From NCBI GenBank assembly GCA_964601355.1, contig CAZRNB010000080.1, positions 1 to 14,379 of the forward strand: DNA of 14,379 bases, given 5' to 3'. Below, in pieces: positions 1 to 7,136 of this stretch (position 1 is its first letter; each line of letters begins with the position of its first letter). Origin of the DNA: CAZRNB01 sp964601355 (GTDB lineage Bacteria; Planctomycetota; Phycisphaerae; Sedimentisphaerales; Anaerobacaceae). Below the pieces are notes generated by a model. The model did no database searches. It was given only the letters and a program-made list of their open reading frames with translations, and was not told where the DNA came from. A program made the translations under genes and the position numbers.

Positions 1-2
1 GC

Positions 3-485
3 GAGCAGCAAGTGAAGATTGGAGATGCAAGAGATTTATCGTTTCTAAAAGATAATTCTTTTGACCTTGTGCTTACGCATCCGCCGTATGTGAATATTAT
101 CCGATACTCGGACGGCAAAATTGAAGGCGATTTATCGAACATTGCGAGCCTGCCGAAGTTTTGCGATGAAATTGAGAAAATCGCAAAAGAATTATATAGA
201 GTGCTCAGACCAGATAAATACTGTGCTATACTTATCGGCGATACCCGCAAAGGAAAGCACTTTGTCCCTCTTGCATTTCACGTCATGCAGCGTTTTCTAA
301 AGGCAGGCTTTGTGCTAAAAGAGGATATTATCAAGGTTCAGCACCACTGCAAAACCACCGAGCTTTGGCGAGTAAAGGCCGGACGCGATAAATTCTACCT
401 GATAATGCACGAGCATTTATTCGTATTCCGCAAGCCTAAACCTCTTGAGAATCTCTCACGAATAAGATATAGTACTATCCTTTGA
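3..485 (+). CDS. DNA methyltransferase (N4/N6 amino-methylase type), 5'-truncated by window edge
   Basis: C-terminal part of an S-adenosylmethionine-dependent DNA amino-methyltransferase. The visible protein has the GDARDL segment, then NSFDLVLTHPPY, which matches the catalytic motif IV ([DNST]PPY) of N4-cytosine/N6-adenine methylases. It ends with HEHLFVFRKPKP, typical of the last strand in this family. A GTG at 12 could be read as a start, but the frame stays open upstream to the window edge (Glu-Gln-Gln precede Val-Lys-Ile-Gly-Asp-Ala-Arg). No SAM-binding FxGxG motif is visible, so the N-terminal half carrying it is probably outside the window. No restriction endonuclease is visible here, so restriction-modification partner or orphan methylase cannot be decided. 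The family call is firm; base specificity is unknown. Confidence 0.8.
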   Translation, partial: EQQVKIGDARDLSFLKDNSFDLVLTHPPYVNIIRYSDGKIEGDLSNIASLPKFCDEIEKIAKELYRVLRPDKYCAILIGDTRKGKHFVPLAFHVMQRFLKAGFVLKEDIIKVQHHCKTTELWRVKAGRDKFYLIMHEHLFVFRKPKPLENLSRIRYSTIL

Positions 486-496
486 TTTGTAAGGTT

Positions 497-580
497 GTCA
501 TTGCGAGGTCTGCCTTTTGCAGACCGTGGCAATCTTAAAAGCCCGTATAGAAGGGATTGCTTCGCTTCGCTCGCAATGAC
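497..580. repeat. REP-like inverted repeat, copy A (outward arrangement)
   Basis: Perfect 11-bp terminal inverted repeats GTCATTGCGAG (497-507) and CTCGCAATGAC (570-580). Nested inside are GCAATC (529-534) facing GATTGC (555-560), plus a smaller 7-bp hairpin GGTCTGC/GCAGACC (507-513 and 519-525). Each half reads GTCATTGCGAG, then a GC-rich linker, then GCAATC, so the element is two inverted units. The same unit recurs at 13526-13611. It sits between the methylase stop and the CoA-transferase start and is probably non-coding; the open frame from 557 through it is a by-product of the repeat. Confidence 0.85.
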
Positions 581-631
581 ATCCATCGGTTGAACTACTG
601 GGCAGTACTGCTCTTTGAGGAAAGTTGGTAT

Positions 632-2494
632 ATGTCGGAATTTGACTGGCAAGAAAAATATAAAGATAAAATCGCAACCCCAGAAGGGGCGATGAAGCTG
701 ATTAAGCCGGGCAACAGCATATTCATCGGCACCGGCTGCGCCCAGCCGCAGCACTTAGTCAACGCCCTCGTTGAGCACTCAAGCCACATCTACGACGCTC
801 ATATCATTCACCTCTTAACGATGGGAGAGGCCCGGTATGCCGACGAGAAGTTCCGCGAAAAGTTCAAGATGAACACATTTTTCATCGCCGACAACGTCCG
901 AGGCGCATTGCGAAAAGGCATCGGCGACTACACGCCGATATTTCTCTCCGAGATACCCTCTGAATTTGAGAGCGGCAGGATTCCTATCGACGTGGCACTG
1001 ATAAGCGTCACGCCGCCCGACGCCAACGGCCTGTGCAGCTTCGGCGTCTCCGTTGACATCGTCAAGTCTGCAACGGCCAATGCCAAATATACCATAGCGC
1101 AGGTCAACGGCAACATGCCGCGAACATACGGCGACAGCTTCATTCACGTCAACAGGATCGATATGCTCGTCCCTTACGATGAGAGCATAATTGAGGTTCA
1201 GCCGACCGAAACCAGTGAAACTCTTGAACGTATCGGCCAAAATATCGCCAGGCTCGTCGAGGACGGCAGCACCATAGAATGCGGAATAGGACGCATACCG
1301 CATGTCTTGGCCGAGTATCTAAAAGATAAAAAAGACCTCGGCATCCATACAGAGATGTTCAGCGACTGGATAATCGACCTGATCGAGTGCGGGGCCATCA
1401 CGTGTGCAAAAAAAACCCTGAACCACGGCAAAGTAGTAGCCAGCTTCTGCATGGGGACACGGAGGCTTTACGATTATATCAATAATAATCCCTTCTTCGA
1501 GTTTTATCCGACCGAATACGTCAACGACCCGAACATCATCAGCCAGCATGATAAGATGGTGGGAATCAACGTCGGGCTGGAGATTGATCTGACGGGCCAG
1601 GTCTGTGCCGATTCCTTGGGCTATCAATTTTATAGCGGCATCGGTGGCCAGGTCGATTTCATCCGCGGCGCAGCGCGGAGCAGAGGCGGCAAGGCCATTA
1701 TCGCAATGCCGTCCACCGCCAAAAAAGGCACAATCAGCAGGATTGTTCCGCACCTGACCGAAGGGGCCGGCGTTGTCACCACCCGCGGCGACGTCCATTA
1801 CGTTGTCACCGAATACGGCGTCGCATACCTGCATGGCAAAAGCATTCGCGAAAGGGTGCTCGACCTGGTCAACATCGCTCATCCAAAATTTAGAAAAGAG
1901 CTTACCAAGGCCGCAAAGGCCCAAAACTATATTTATGAAGACCAGATAGAGATAGTCTCAGACCAGCTTCATTATCCGCAGGAGCTGGAACATTATGATA
2001 CTCTAAAGGACGGCACGGAAATTTTCTTCAGGCCCATTAAGCCTACCGATGAGCCGTCCCTTGTGGAAATGCTGTATTCGCTCAGCGGAGAATCCATCCG
2101 AACACGTTATATGACCCGGACAAAGGCTTTTCCTCACAAAGACGTGCAGCAGCTAACCAACATCGATTACAAAAATGATATGGCTATCGTCGGCGTTGTG
2201 CCAGGCGTATCCGGCGACGAAATCGTAGCCGTTGGCCAGTATTTTCTCGATCCCAAAACGCAGAACGCTGAGGTCGCCTTTATCGTGCAGGACGAATGGC
2301 AGCAAAAAGGCATGGGGACATTACTGCTGGACTATATCACCAAGATAGCCAAGCAACGCGGCGTAAAACGCTTCTATGCAAAGGTTCTGCCCGGCAATAA
2401 ACCAATGCTTGCTATCTTTCACAACTCCGGCTACAAAGTGAACACCGAATTCGATGGTGATGTGTATAACATTACGTATGATTTAACAAGATAA
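632..2494 (+). CDS. Bifunctional acetyl-CoA hydrolase/CoA-transferase with C-terminal GNAT acetyltransferase domain
   Basis: A 620-residue cytosolic fusion. Residues ~1-440 are an acetyl-CoA hydrolase / 4-hydroxybutyrate-type CoA-transferase: PGNSIFIGTGCAQPQ near the N-terminus, ECGIGRIP, GIHTEMFSD with Glu241 as the likely catalytic glutamate by analogy with family members, GGQVDFIRGA (from residue 338), and TRGDVHYVVTEYGVA. Residues ~461-620 form a GNAT domain with the acetyl-CoA-binding loop QQKGMG (557-562). The first domain would move or hydrolyse CoA from short acyl-CoAs; the second would transfer an acetyl group to an unknown amine, possibly a protein lysine. The frame is open from 557, but its first 25 codons lie in repeat DNA. 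ATG 632 with a GAGGAAAG box at 617-624 is the better start. It is the first of three same-strand genes. The acyl substrate and acetylation target are not predictable from sequence. Confidence 0.9.
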   Translation: MSEFDWQEKYKDKIATPEGAMKLIKPGNSIFIGTGCAQPQHLVNALVEHSSHIYDAHIIHLLTMGEARYADEKFREKFKMNTFFIADNVRGALRKGIGDYTPIFLSEIPSEFESGRIPIDVALISVTPPDANGLCSFGVSVDIVKSATANAKYTIAQVNGNMPRTYGDSFIHVNRIDMLVPYDESIIEVQPTETSETLERIGQNIARLVEDGSTIECGIGRIPHVLAEYLKDKKDLGIHTEMFSDWIIDLIECGAITCAKKTLNHGKVVASFCMGTRRLYDYINNNPFFEFYPTEYVNDPNIISQHDKMVGINVGLEIDLTGQVCADSLGYQFYSGIGGQVDFIRGAARSRGGKAIIAMPSTAKKGTISRIVPHLTEGAGVVTTRGDVHYVVTEYGVAYLHGKSIRERVLDLVNIAHPKFRKELTKAAKAQNYIYEDQIEIVSDQLHYPQELEHYDTLKDGTEIFFRPIKPTDEPSLVEMLYSLSGESIRTRYMTRTKAFPHKDVQQLTNIDYKNDMAIVGVVPGVSGDEIVAVGQYFLDPKTQNAEVAFIVQDEWQQKGMGTLLLDYITKIAKQRGVKRFYAKVLPGNKPMLAIFHNSGYKVNTEFDGDVYNITYDLTR

Positions 2495-2543
2495 ACACGG
2501 GTTACTCCGCAGATGTCACCTTCATAAGGCCTGTTCAAAAGGG

Positions 2544-3734
2544 ATGAAAAAGCCGAATATTAAAGAGCTCATTCAAACAAGTAAAAATGTGATTGAAAAC
2601 AGCTCCGTGGAAAATGGTGCAATCGTCGCCGCAAATTCCGATACATCAATCTATCCATCCACCGTCCAGGATTACAGATATGTATGGATTCGAGACGCAT
2701 CGTATATATGTATATCCGCGGACCTGCTGGGCCTAAGGGACATCCCGGAAAGATTTTTCGATTGGTGCCTTAACAGGGCCGAAGGTTTCAAAGATAAAGG
2801 TTTCTTTCACAACGCATACAACGTAAACGGCACCATAGCCGGCACATTGATACCCCCGTCAGCTTTCAAAGTGCCTCGTAAAGTGAGAGAAAGGTACATA
2901 TATGTAACGTGTCACGGAACACAGTTTCAGCCGGACCAGAATGGCTCTTTACTGATTGCTATAGACCACCATGTAAAACATTTCGGTATTCATGATTTGT
3001 CTAAATTCAAAATGCTGATACAAAAAACCGCCGCAGGCATTTGCGATACATGGAATAATGACAGATTCGTTCTGCCTCATTTTGACCTGTGGGAGGAAAG
3101 ATGTATCTTGCCTTCGCAGAAAAGGTATCATACGTACTCACTGGCTATGTGCTTATGCGGTCTCAGGGCCGCAATTAAGCTTATGGGCAAAAAGAAAAAG
3201 TGGCTGCAAACGGAAAAGGAAATGTCAGGCGTATTTTCCGACCTGTATTCTCATAATAAAAACCTGATTCCGAGAACGTTCAGCACCGGCAGAATAAGCA
3301 AACGCCGCGAAGTCAGAAGAGATGATTTCAGGCCGGATACTTCACTGCTGGGATTGGTATATCCGTGTGGAATGTTAAATCCATCTGATAAAAAGATGAA
3401 GGCGACCGTCGAAAAAATAATAGAAAAAAACACAATAGACGATGGCGGTTTAATGCGATACCCGGCAGATGTGTATTGCGGCGGAGTCGGAAAAGGGTGG
3501 GTGACATTAACCAGCGCCGGCGCATGGCCGCTGCTTAACTTCTGGATGGCTATTTACCAGCACCTCTGTTATAACCGAAAAGAGGCAGAGAGGTTCTTTC
3601 GCTGGCCTCTTGAAAGAATGGGTGAGTATATTCCTGAGCAAATATTCAAGAATAAAGCCAGGCTCTCGATATGCCCTTTGGTATGGTCTCATTCGATGTT
3701 TATTATAGCAGCAAAGTTCTTAGGGTATATGTAA
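2544..3734 (+). CDS. Glycoside hydrolase family 15 (glucoamylase/trehalase-like), catalytic domain only
   Basis: A 396-residue protein resembling the (alpha/alpha)6-barrel domain of GH15, a family of inverting enzymes releasing glucose from alpha-glucans, dextran or trehalose. Markers: YRYVWIRDASY near the start (Trp48, Arg50, Asp51), LWEER with Glu184 as likely general acid, and IPEQ with Glu365 as likely general base, followed by the characteristic PLVWSHSMF. There is no signal peptide, and the N-terminal beta-sandwich domain of many prokaryotic GH15 glucoamylases is absent, so a cytosolic role on storage glucan or oligosaccharide is more likely than secretion. The start is 49 bp after the CoA-transferase stop. 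The AAAAGGG just before ATG is too close to be a normal ribosome site, so initiation may be weak or coupled. Glucoamylase, glucodextranase and trehalase cannot be separated by eye. Confidence 0.85.
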   Translation: MKKPNIKELIQTSKNVIENSSVENGAIVAANSDTSIYPSTVQDYRYVWIRDASYICISADLLGLRDIPERFFDWCLNRAEGFKDKGFFHNAYNVNGTIAGTLIPPSAFKVPRKVRERYIYVTCHGTQFQPDQNGSLLIAIDHHVKHFGIHDLSKFKMLIQKTAAGICDTWNNDRFVLPHFDLWEERCILPSQKRYHTYSLAMCLCGLRAAIKLMGKKKKWLQTEKEMSGVFSDLYSHNKNLIPRTFSTGRISKRREVRRDDFRPDTSLLGLVYPCGMLNPSDKKMKATVEKIIEKNTIDDGGLMRYPADVYCGGVGKGWVTLTSAGAWPLLNFWMAIYQHLCYNRKEAERFFRWPLERMGEYIPEQIFKNKARLSICPLVWSHSMFIIAAKFLGYM

Positions 3735-3747
3735 CTAAAGATTGAGT

Positions 3748-3776
3748 AAGTTTAGCCGTCGCCGGTACGGCGATGG
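3748..3776. repeat. Intergenic hairpin, copy 1 of a TTTAGC-GTCGCCGG motif
   Basis: Nine-pair hairpin (3756-3764 with 3768-3776, one G-T pair, 3-base loop) between the GH15 stop and the deacetylase ribosome site. The stretch TTTAGCCGTCGCCGGTAC (3751-3768), preceded by AAG, recurs with two substitutions at 7048-7068. It has no run of T after it, so it is more likely a dispersed repeat than a terminator. Confidence 0.55.
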
Positions 3777-3790
3777 ATCAGTTTATTCGT

Positions 3791-3807
3791 AGGAGTAACT
3801 TTTAGTG
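3791..3807 (+). promoter_or_regulatory. Ribosome binding site supporting a GTG start
   Basis: AGGAG at 3791-3795 lies nine bases before GTG 3805. This supports the non-ATG start of the deacetylase gene over the adjacent TTG codon. Confidence 0.6.
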
Positions 3808-4938
3808 TTGCGACAGTCTGTTTTTATCTATTCAACGGAGCTTGAGAAGTATCATTATCCGCCCGAGCATCCCTTTAATGTGTACCGAGCCCGCAGGGTG
3901 CGAGAGGTTCTAAACTCCATGGGTCTTCTTTCAGGCGACGGAATATCAGAAGTATCCCCCAAGCCGGCCGATAGAATCACCCTGAAGAAATTTCACTCCG
4001 CACGCTATCTGCACGCACTAAAAAACGCATCCAAAGGCAAGTGGGACGCTGAAGCCCTCGACATGGGAATTGGCACAGGGGATTGCCCCGTTTTTAAAGG
4101 CCTATATGAGTACGCGGTCTTGGCCTGCGGCGCTACGCTGACGGGCACAAATCTTATCCTTTCGGGAGAAGCCGATGTGGCGTTTAATCCATCCGGCGGA
4201 TTCCATCACGCACATTCCGAACGCGCCTCCGGCTTTTGCTACATCAATGACGTGGCTCTCGCCTGCACTATACTTGCGGAGAAAAAAAAGAAAGTTTTGT
4301 ATCTTGATATAGATATTCACCATGGTGACGGCGTCGCTTATGCTTTTTACGACCGCTGTGACGTTATGACCATATCCCTTCACGAAAATCCAAAAACTCT
4401 GTTTCCCGGAACAGGTTTTGAGAGTGAAATCGGCGCCGGCCGGGGTAAAGGTTTCTGCGTGAATGTCCCTCTGCCCGTCGGAACTTTCGACGAGGCTTAT
4501 TTGATGGCATACAATGCTATAGTGCCGCCGTTAGTTGCTGCATTTAATCCCGATGTATTCGTGTTTGAACTGGGAGCCGACGCCCTCGCAGGCGACCCTC
4601 TCGGACATCTTTATCTTACCAACAACGTTTACGTGGAAATTATCAATCACCTTTTGAGTTTCCAAAAACCAATTCTGGCTACCGGCGGAGGCGGGTATAA
4701 CATCGAAAACACCGTAAGAGCCTGGGCGCTGGCATGGACTATCTTTTGTGGAGCAGATGTGGACGCGGACAAAAATCCCACCGTCGGCGGCGTTATGTTA
4801 GGCAGCACCGAATGGCAGGGAGGCCTGCGAGATAGAAGCCTTGTTGTAAGCCCGGCTCAGCGTGAAACGATAATGCCTGCCGTCGAAAGAACTATAGAGA
4901 CCGTAAAAGCTGCGGTTTTTCCTATTCACGGCCTATGA
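3805..4938 (+). CDS. AcuC/HDAC-family zinc-dependent deacetylase
   Basis: A 377-residue arginase-fold deacetylase of the histone deacetylase / acetoin-utilisation AcuC family, which removes acetyl groups from lysines or small amines. All catalytic elements are present: FHHAHS with His134-His135 (proton-shuttle pair), DIDIHHGDG with zinc ligands Asp170 and His172, third ligand Asp259 in LGADALAGD, and the transition-state tyrosine Tyr298 in GGGGYN. The length matches AcuC. It starts with GTG, preceded by AGGAG. It lies 70 bp after the GH15 gene and on the same strand as the CoA-transferase/GNAT fusion. In Bacillus the AcuA acetyltransferase and AcuC deacetylase control acetyl-CoA synthetase, so a similar acetylation switch is plausible but inferred. 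A polyamine or acetoin-related substrate cannot be excluded. Confidence 0.9.
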   Translation: MLRQSVFIYSTELEKYHYPPEHPFNVYRARRVREVLNSMGLLSGDGISEVSPKPADRITLKKFHSARYLHALKNASKGKWDAEALDMGIGTGDCPVFKGLYEYAVLACGATLTGTNLILSGEADVAFNPSGGFHHAHSERASGFCYINDVALACTILAEKKKKVLYLDIDIHHGDGVAYAFYDRCDVMTISLHENPKTLFPGTGFESEIGAGRGKGFCVNVPLPVGTFDEAYLMAYNAIVPPLVAAFNPDVFVFELGADALAGDPLGHLYLTNNVYVEIINHLLSFQKPILATGGGGYNIENTVRAWALAWTIFCGADVDADKNPTVGGVMLGSTEWQGGLRDRSLVVSPAQRETIMPAVERTIETVKAAVFPIHGL

Positions 4939-4981
4939 AAAGCTATTGGCCAAGTTCTCACCTTGAATCGCATCAGGCGGA

Positions 4982-5020
4982 CTCGATGCTCGAATAGTAT
5001 CGAGTATCGAGCACGCCTTT
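4982..5020. repeat. Heptamer-built hairpin in a convergent spacer; possible terminator
   Basis: A 12-pair stem (4982-4993 with 5000-5011, one G-T pair, 6-base loop) made of CGAGTAT/CGAGCAT heptamers facing each other. A short CCTTTT (5015-5020) follows a few bases later on the plus strand, so it may terminate transcription of the deacetylase gene 44 bp upstream. The T-run is offset from the stem, so this is not a classic intrinsic terminator. Related heptamers occur at 6874-6901, favouring a dispersed repeat. Confidence 0.5.
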
Positions 5021-5131
5021 TCTAAATGCGATAACTTGACTTTATAATAATATCTTCAGCAATCTTCACTTGTTCATCTATAGTATCAGTCGCGCACCGG
5101 TTACTACGATTGCCGACGTCAAACTTCAATA

Positions 5132-6331
5132 TTAGTTAACTGGACTGCGGTGATGGCCGCCGCCACCACCACCACCGGCTCCAGCAACTATCCCAATAGT
5201 CGCACCCGTTATAACACCGGCAGTCGGCAAATTCCAGCCGAACCAGTCAAACATACCTTTTTTACCTTTAACTTTACTTTGTTTGACTTTTTTTGCAGCC
5301 AAAGGAGCGCCTGTGGTTACTAAGTTATCAGAACTCTGCAACTCAACTATACGTCCGGTCGGCAGGCAAGTAACAACAGGATCTATCGTACCCTCACAGG
5401 AAGTCGCTGAACTGATGTTGGCCATCTGAGCAGCTTTTATTCCACAGTCTCGAGCCCATTGCGGCAAAGACGCATTTTCTGCAACATCAAGAGGACTGGT
5501 TACGCCTACCTTGCTCACGAGCCGTGCAAAATCTTTATTTTTACCAAGCTCGCCTAAGTCTATCGGCTGACCTTCAGCATCGGCCTTGCACGTCGCGACC
5601 GAATGTTGCATCACTTCATTAAAGCCGCGTATGTTCGTTGCAGCCTGGAAAACAGACATACCAAGATAAATATTCTCAAGTTTTCCATCAAAAACATAAA
5701 CGCAGTTGACTCTGCACTGAACTAATCCTGCATCACCGGCTTCCGTAGCAGTCTTAACCACAAAAGGCTCCGATAACGCTCTGACCGCTATTAACTCGCC
5801 CAAAGATTCTGTCTTCATCGGCATAGCAGTCAGTGTAAATCTCATTTGGCTGGGAAGTGAGCTATCTATAGATGAGAAATCAAAGCCTTGTTTCCATGTT
5901 TTTGCAAGATTTTTCTTAGTAACCTTTTTGAGGGCCCTGCCGCATTCATTAGTAACCTTTTCCAAAAATGCTAATTCCTTGCCTGTTGCCGATAAATTCT
6001 TAGTTTGACCATTAATAATAAATGACAGCTCTAAAGAGAGCTGTTCACCTGATTTGTTGTCACTGGCAGATACTGCCTGGTCAGTCGTTGAAATAACGTA
6101 CTGTGTCTTGTCGTCCGATAAGACAAGCTTCTTCATCATACAGTCCGTCTCAAATTCGCTCATAAACTTAGTCTGTCCACTGTACTCCAGAATGGAGAGA
6201 AGCTTATAATGCTGTACATTCTCACCTTGTGAGGCTAAGCTCAATCCCCCAAACATTAACAGCAATACCAAGCTTAGTGACACTATCAGGCCACATACTT
6301 GTTTTCCCCAAAATTCATCTGACTTTCTCAT
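5132..6331 (-). CDS. Exported protein of unknown function with C-terminal glycine-zipper and poly-Gly tail
   Basis: Not recognised. The 399-residue product has a charged N-terminus and a hydrophobic stretch (residues ~12-33, VCGLIVSLSLVLLLMFGGLSLA) ending in ASQG, a likely Sec signal peptide or anchor. The body contains several cysteines (including TDC, NECGR, QCRVNC, ATCK, RDCG, TSCEG and VTCLPTG), which suits disulfides outside the cytoplasm. A basic linker (AAKKVKQSKVKGKKG) leads to WFGWNLP and a hydrophobic GxxxGxxxGxxxG zipper (Gly372, 376, 380, 384), then seven glycines and HHRSPVN. The C-terminus may insert into or oligomerise at a membrane. AAGGGGA precedes the ATG at good spacing. 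It is transcribed alone, convergent to the deacetylase gene and divergent from the efflux operon. Confidence 0.75.
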   Translation of the reverse strand: MRKSDEFWGKQVCGLIVSLSLVLLLMFGGLSLASQGENVQHYKLLSILEYSGQTKFMSEFETDCMMKKLVLSDDKTQYVISTTDQAVSASDNKSGEQLSLELSFIINGQTKNLSATGKELAFLEKVTNECGRALKKVTKKNLAKTWKQGFDFSSIDSSLPSQMRFTLTAMPMKTESLGELIAVRALSEPFVVKTATEAGDAGLVQCRVNCVYVFDGKLENIYLGMSVFQAATNIRGFNEVMQHSVATCKADAEGQPIDLGELGKNKDFARLVSKVGVTSPLDVAENASLPQWARDCGIKAAQMANISSATSCEGTIDPVVTCLPTGRIVELQSSDNLVTTGAPLAAKKVKQSKVKGKKGMFDWFGWNLPTAGVITGATIGIVAGAGGGGGGGHHRSPVN

Positions 6332-6429
6332 TATTGTCCCCTTTCATTAGTAATTTGATATTACGCTGGAATAAGTTCTCTGCGAATATAACTCTTTTAA
6401 TATTTGGCTTCCACCCAAAATGAAAATTA

Positions 6430-6458
6430 AGATTAGTTTTCATCTCGGAAATTGTCAA
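6430..6458 (-). promoter_or_regulatory. Putative sigma70 promoter of the exported-protein gene
   Basis: On the minus strand a perfect TTGACA (-35, 6453-6458) is followed by a 17-base spacer and TAATCT (-10, 6430-6435), which keeps the key T, A and final T. An AT-only stretch lies just upstream of the -35. This would give a leader of roughly 90 bases before ATG 6331. Prediction by eye only. Confidence 0.5.
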
Positions 6459-6873
6459 TATATATATTCGAGTTTTTTTCACTTTTTTATTTAGAGAACT
6501 TATGACATATAGGTAAGAAAAATCAATTTGTTAAAAGCATCCAATGACTCTTGAGTAAAAAGGCTATTCTGGTGAAAATAGATATATTAGTGCGTTTGGT
6601 TAAGTATATACGTTATCGGACGTCCCCTATGGCTAAGCAAAGCCAAAACGCTATATAGTGACAAAGTTAGGCGGCCTGTAGAACATGGGCAAGCATGGCA
6701 TCAGGCAAAACATCGCCTAAACGAACAGCATCATCCATATACCGTCGCTCGTCGCTGGTAACTCATGACTCGTAGTTTTTTTCGGTAACGCCTTTTCAAA
6801 CATAAAGAGCTTTATTTTAATTCTTAATGTTTATTCTGTAGCCAGTGTAGCTGGCAATATCATTATCATTAAA

Positions 6874-6901
6874 CGAGTATCGAGTATCCAGCATCGAGGA
6901 T
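6874..6901 (+). repeat. Tandem heptamer repeat (four CGAGTAT-like units)
   Basis: Four consecutive 7-base units, CGAGTAT, CGAGTAT, CCAGCAT and CGAGGAT, in the long intergenic region. They are related to the heptamers in the hairpin at 4982-5011. Confidence 0.7.
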
Positions 6902-7047
6902 CAAAAAACGTAATTGTCCAAAAGGAACGCACGAGCCGGATGGTTTTGCAATCCCAAATAAAGTGGATAAAAGCACGTTGGCCAACGTCTCTCTATTCTT
7001 GCTTTTATTGTATAACCATTTTTGGTAAAATGACTGCTTGAAAATCA

Positions 7048-7068
7048 AAGTTTAGCTGTCGCCGGCAC
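7048..7068 (+). repeat. Copy 2 of the TTTAGC-GTCGCCGG intergenic motif
   Basis: AAG followed by TTTAGCTGTCGCCGGCAC matches 3748-3768 with two substitutions in 21 bases. The right half of the hairpin seen in copy 1 is degenerate here. It lies about 70 bp before the adaptor start. Confidence 0.5.
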
Positions 7069-7136
7069 TTCATTGGCTATAGTTAGACAACAGGGAAGAA
7101 CGTTGGCAGGTAATATATTGTTATCGAGGAAATCAA

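Larger units (their letters stand above)
6332..7136. other. 805-bp intergenic region without a confident gene
   Basis: Divergent spacer between the exported-protein gene and the efflux operon. It holds the putative promoter at 6430-6458, a small stem (GCCAG/CTGGC, about 6841-6854), a heptamer repeat at 6874-6901, and copy 2 of the TTTAGC-GTCGCCGG motif at 7048-7068. On the minus strand 6667-6738 encodes a short peptide, MDDAVRLGDVLPDAMLAHVL followed by QAA and a stop, which looks protein-like and could be a gene remnant. No tRNA, riboswitch or convincing operon promoter was seen. Confidence 0.6.

Noticed and set aside
3..485. Restriction-modification or defence island
   Set aside because: Only a methylase fragment is visible at the edge; no nuclease or specificity subunit is next to it.
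557..631. 25-codon N-terminal extension of the CoA-transferase frame
   Set aside because: These codons lie largely in the REP-like element, and a better start with a ribosome site is at 632.
5017..5131. Minus-strand peptide after the exported-protein stop (ending ...DEQVKIAEDIIIKSSYRI)
   Set aside because: Protein-like but only about 34 residues, with no start or ribosome site and no recognised family; may be chance.
7000..7083. Possible promoter for the efflux operon (TATAGT at 7078, TAAAAT at 7026)
   Set aside because: No -35-like hexamer at acceptable spacing for either candidate.
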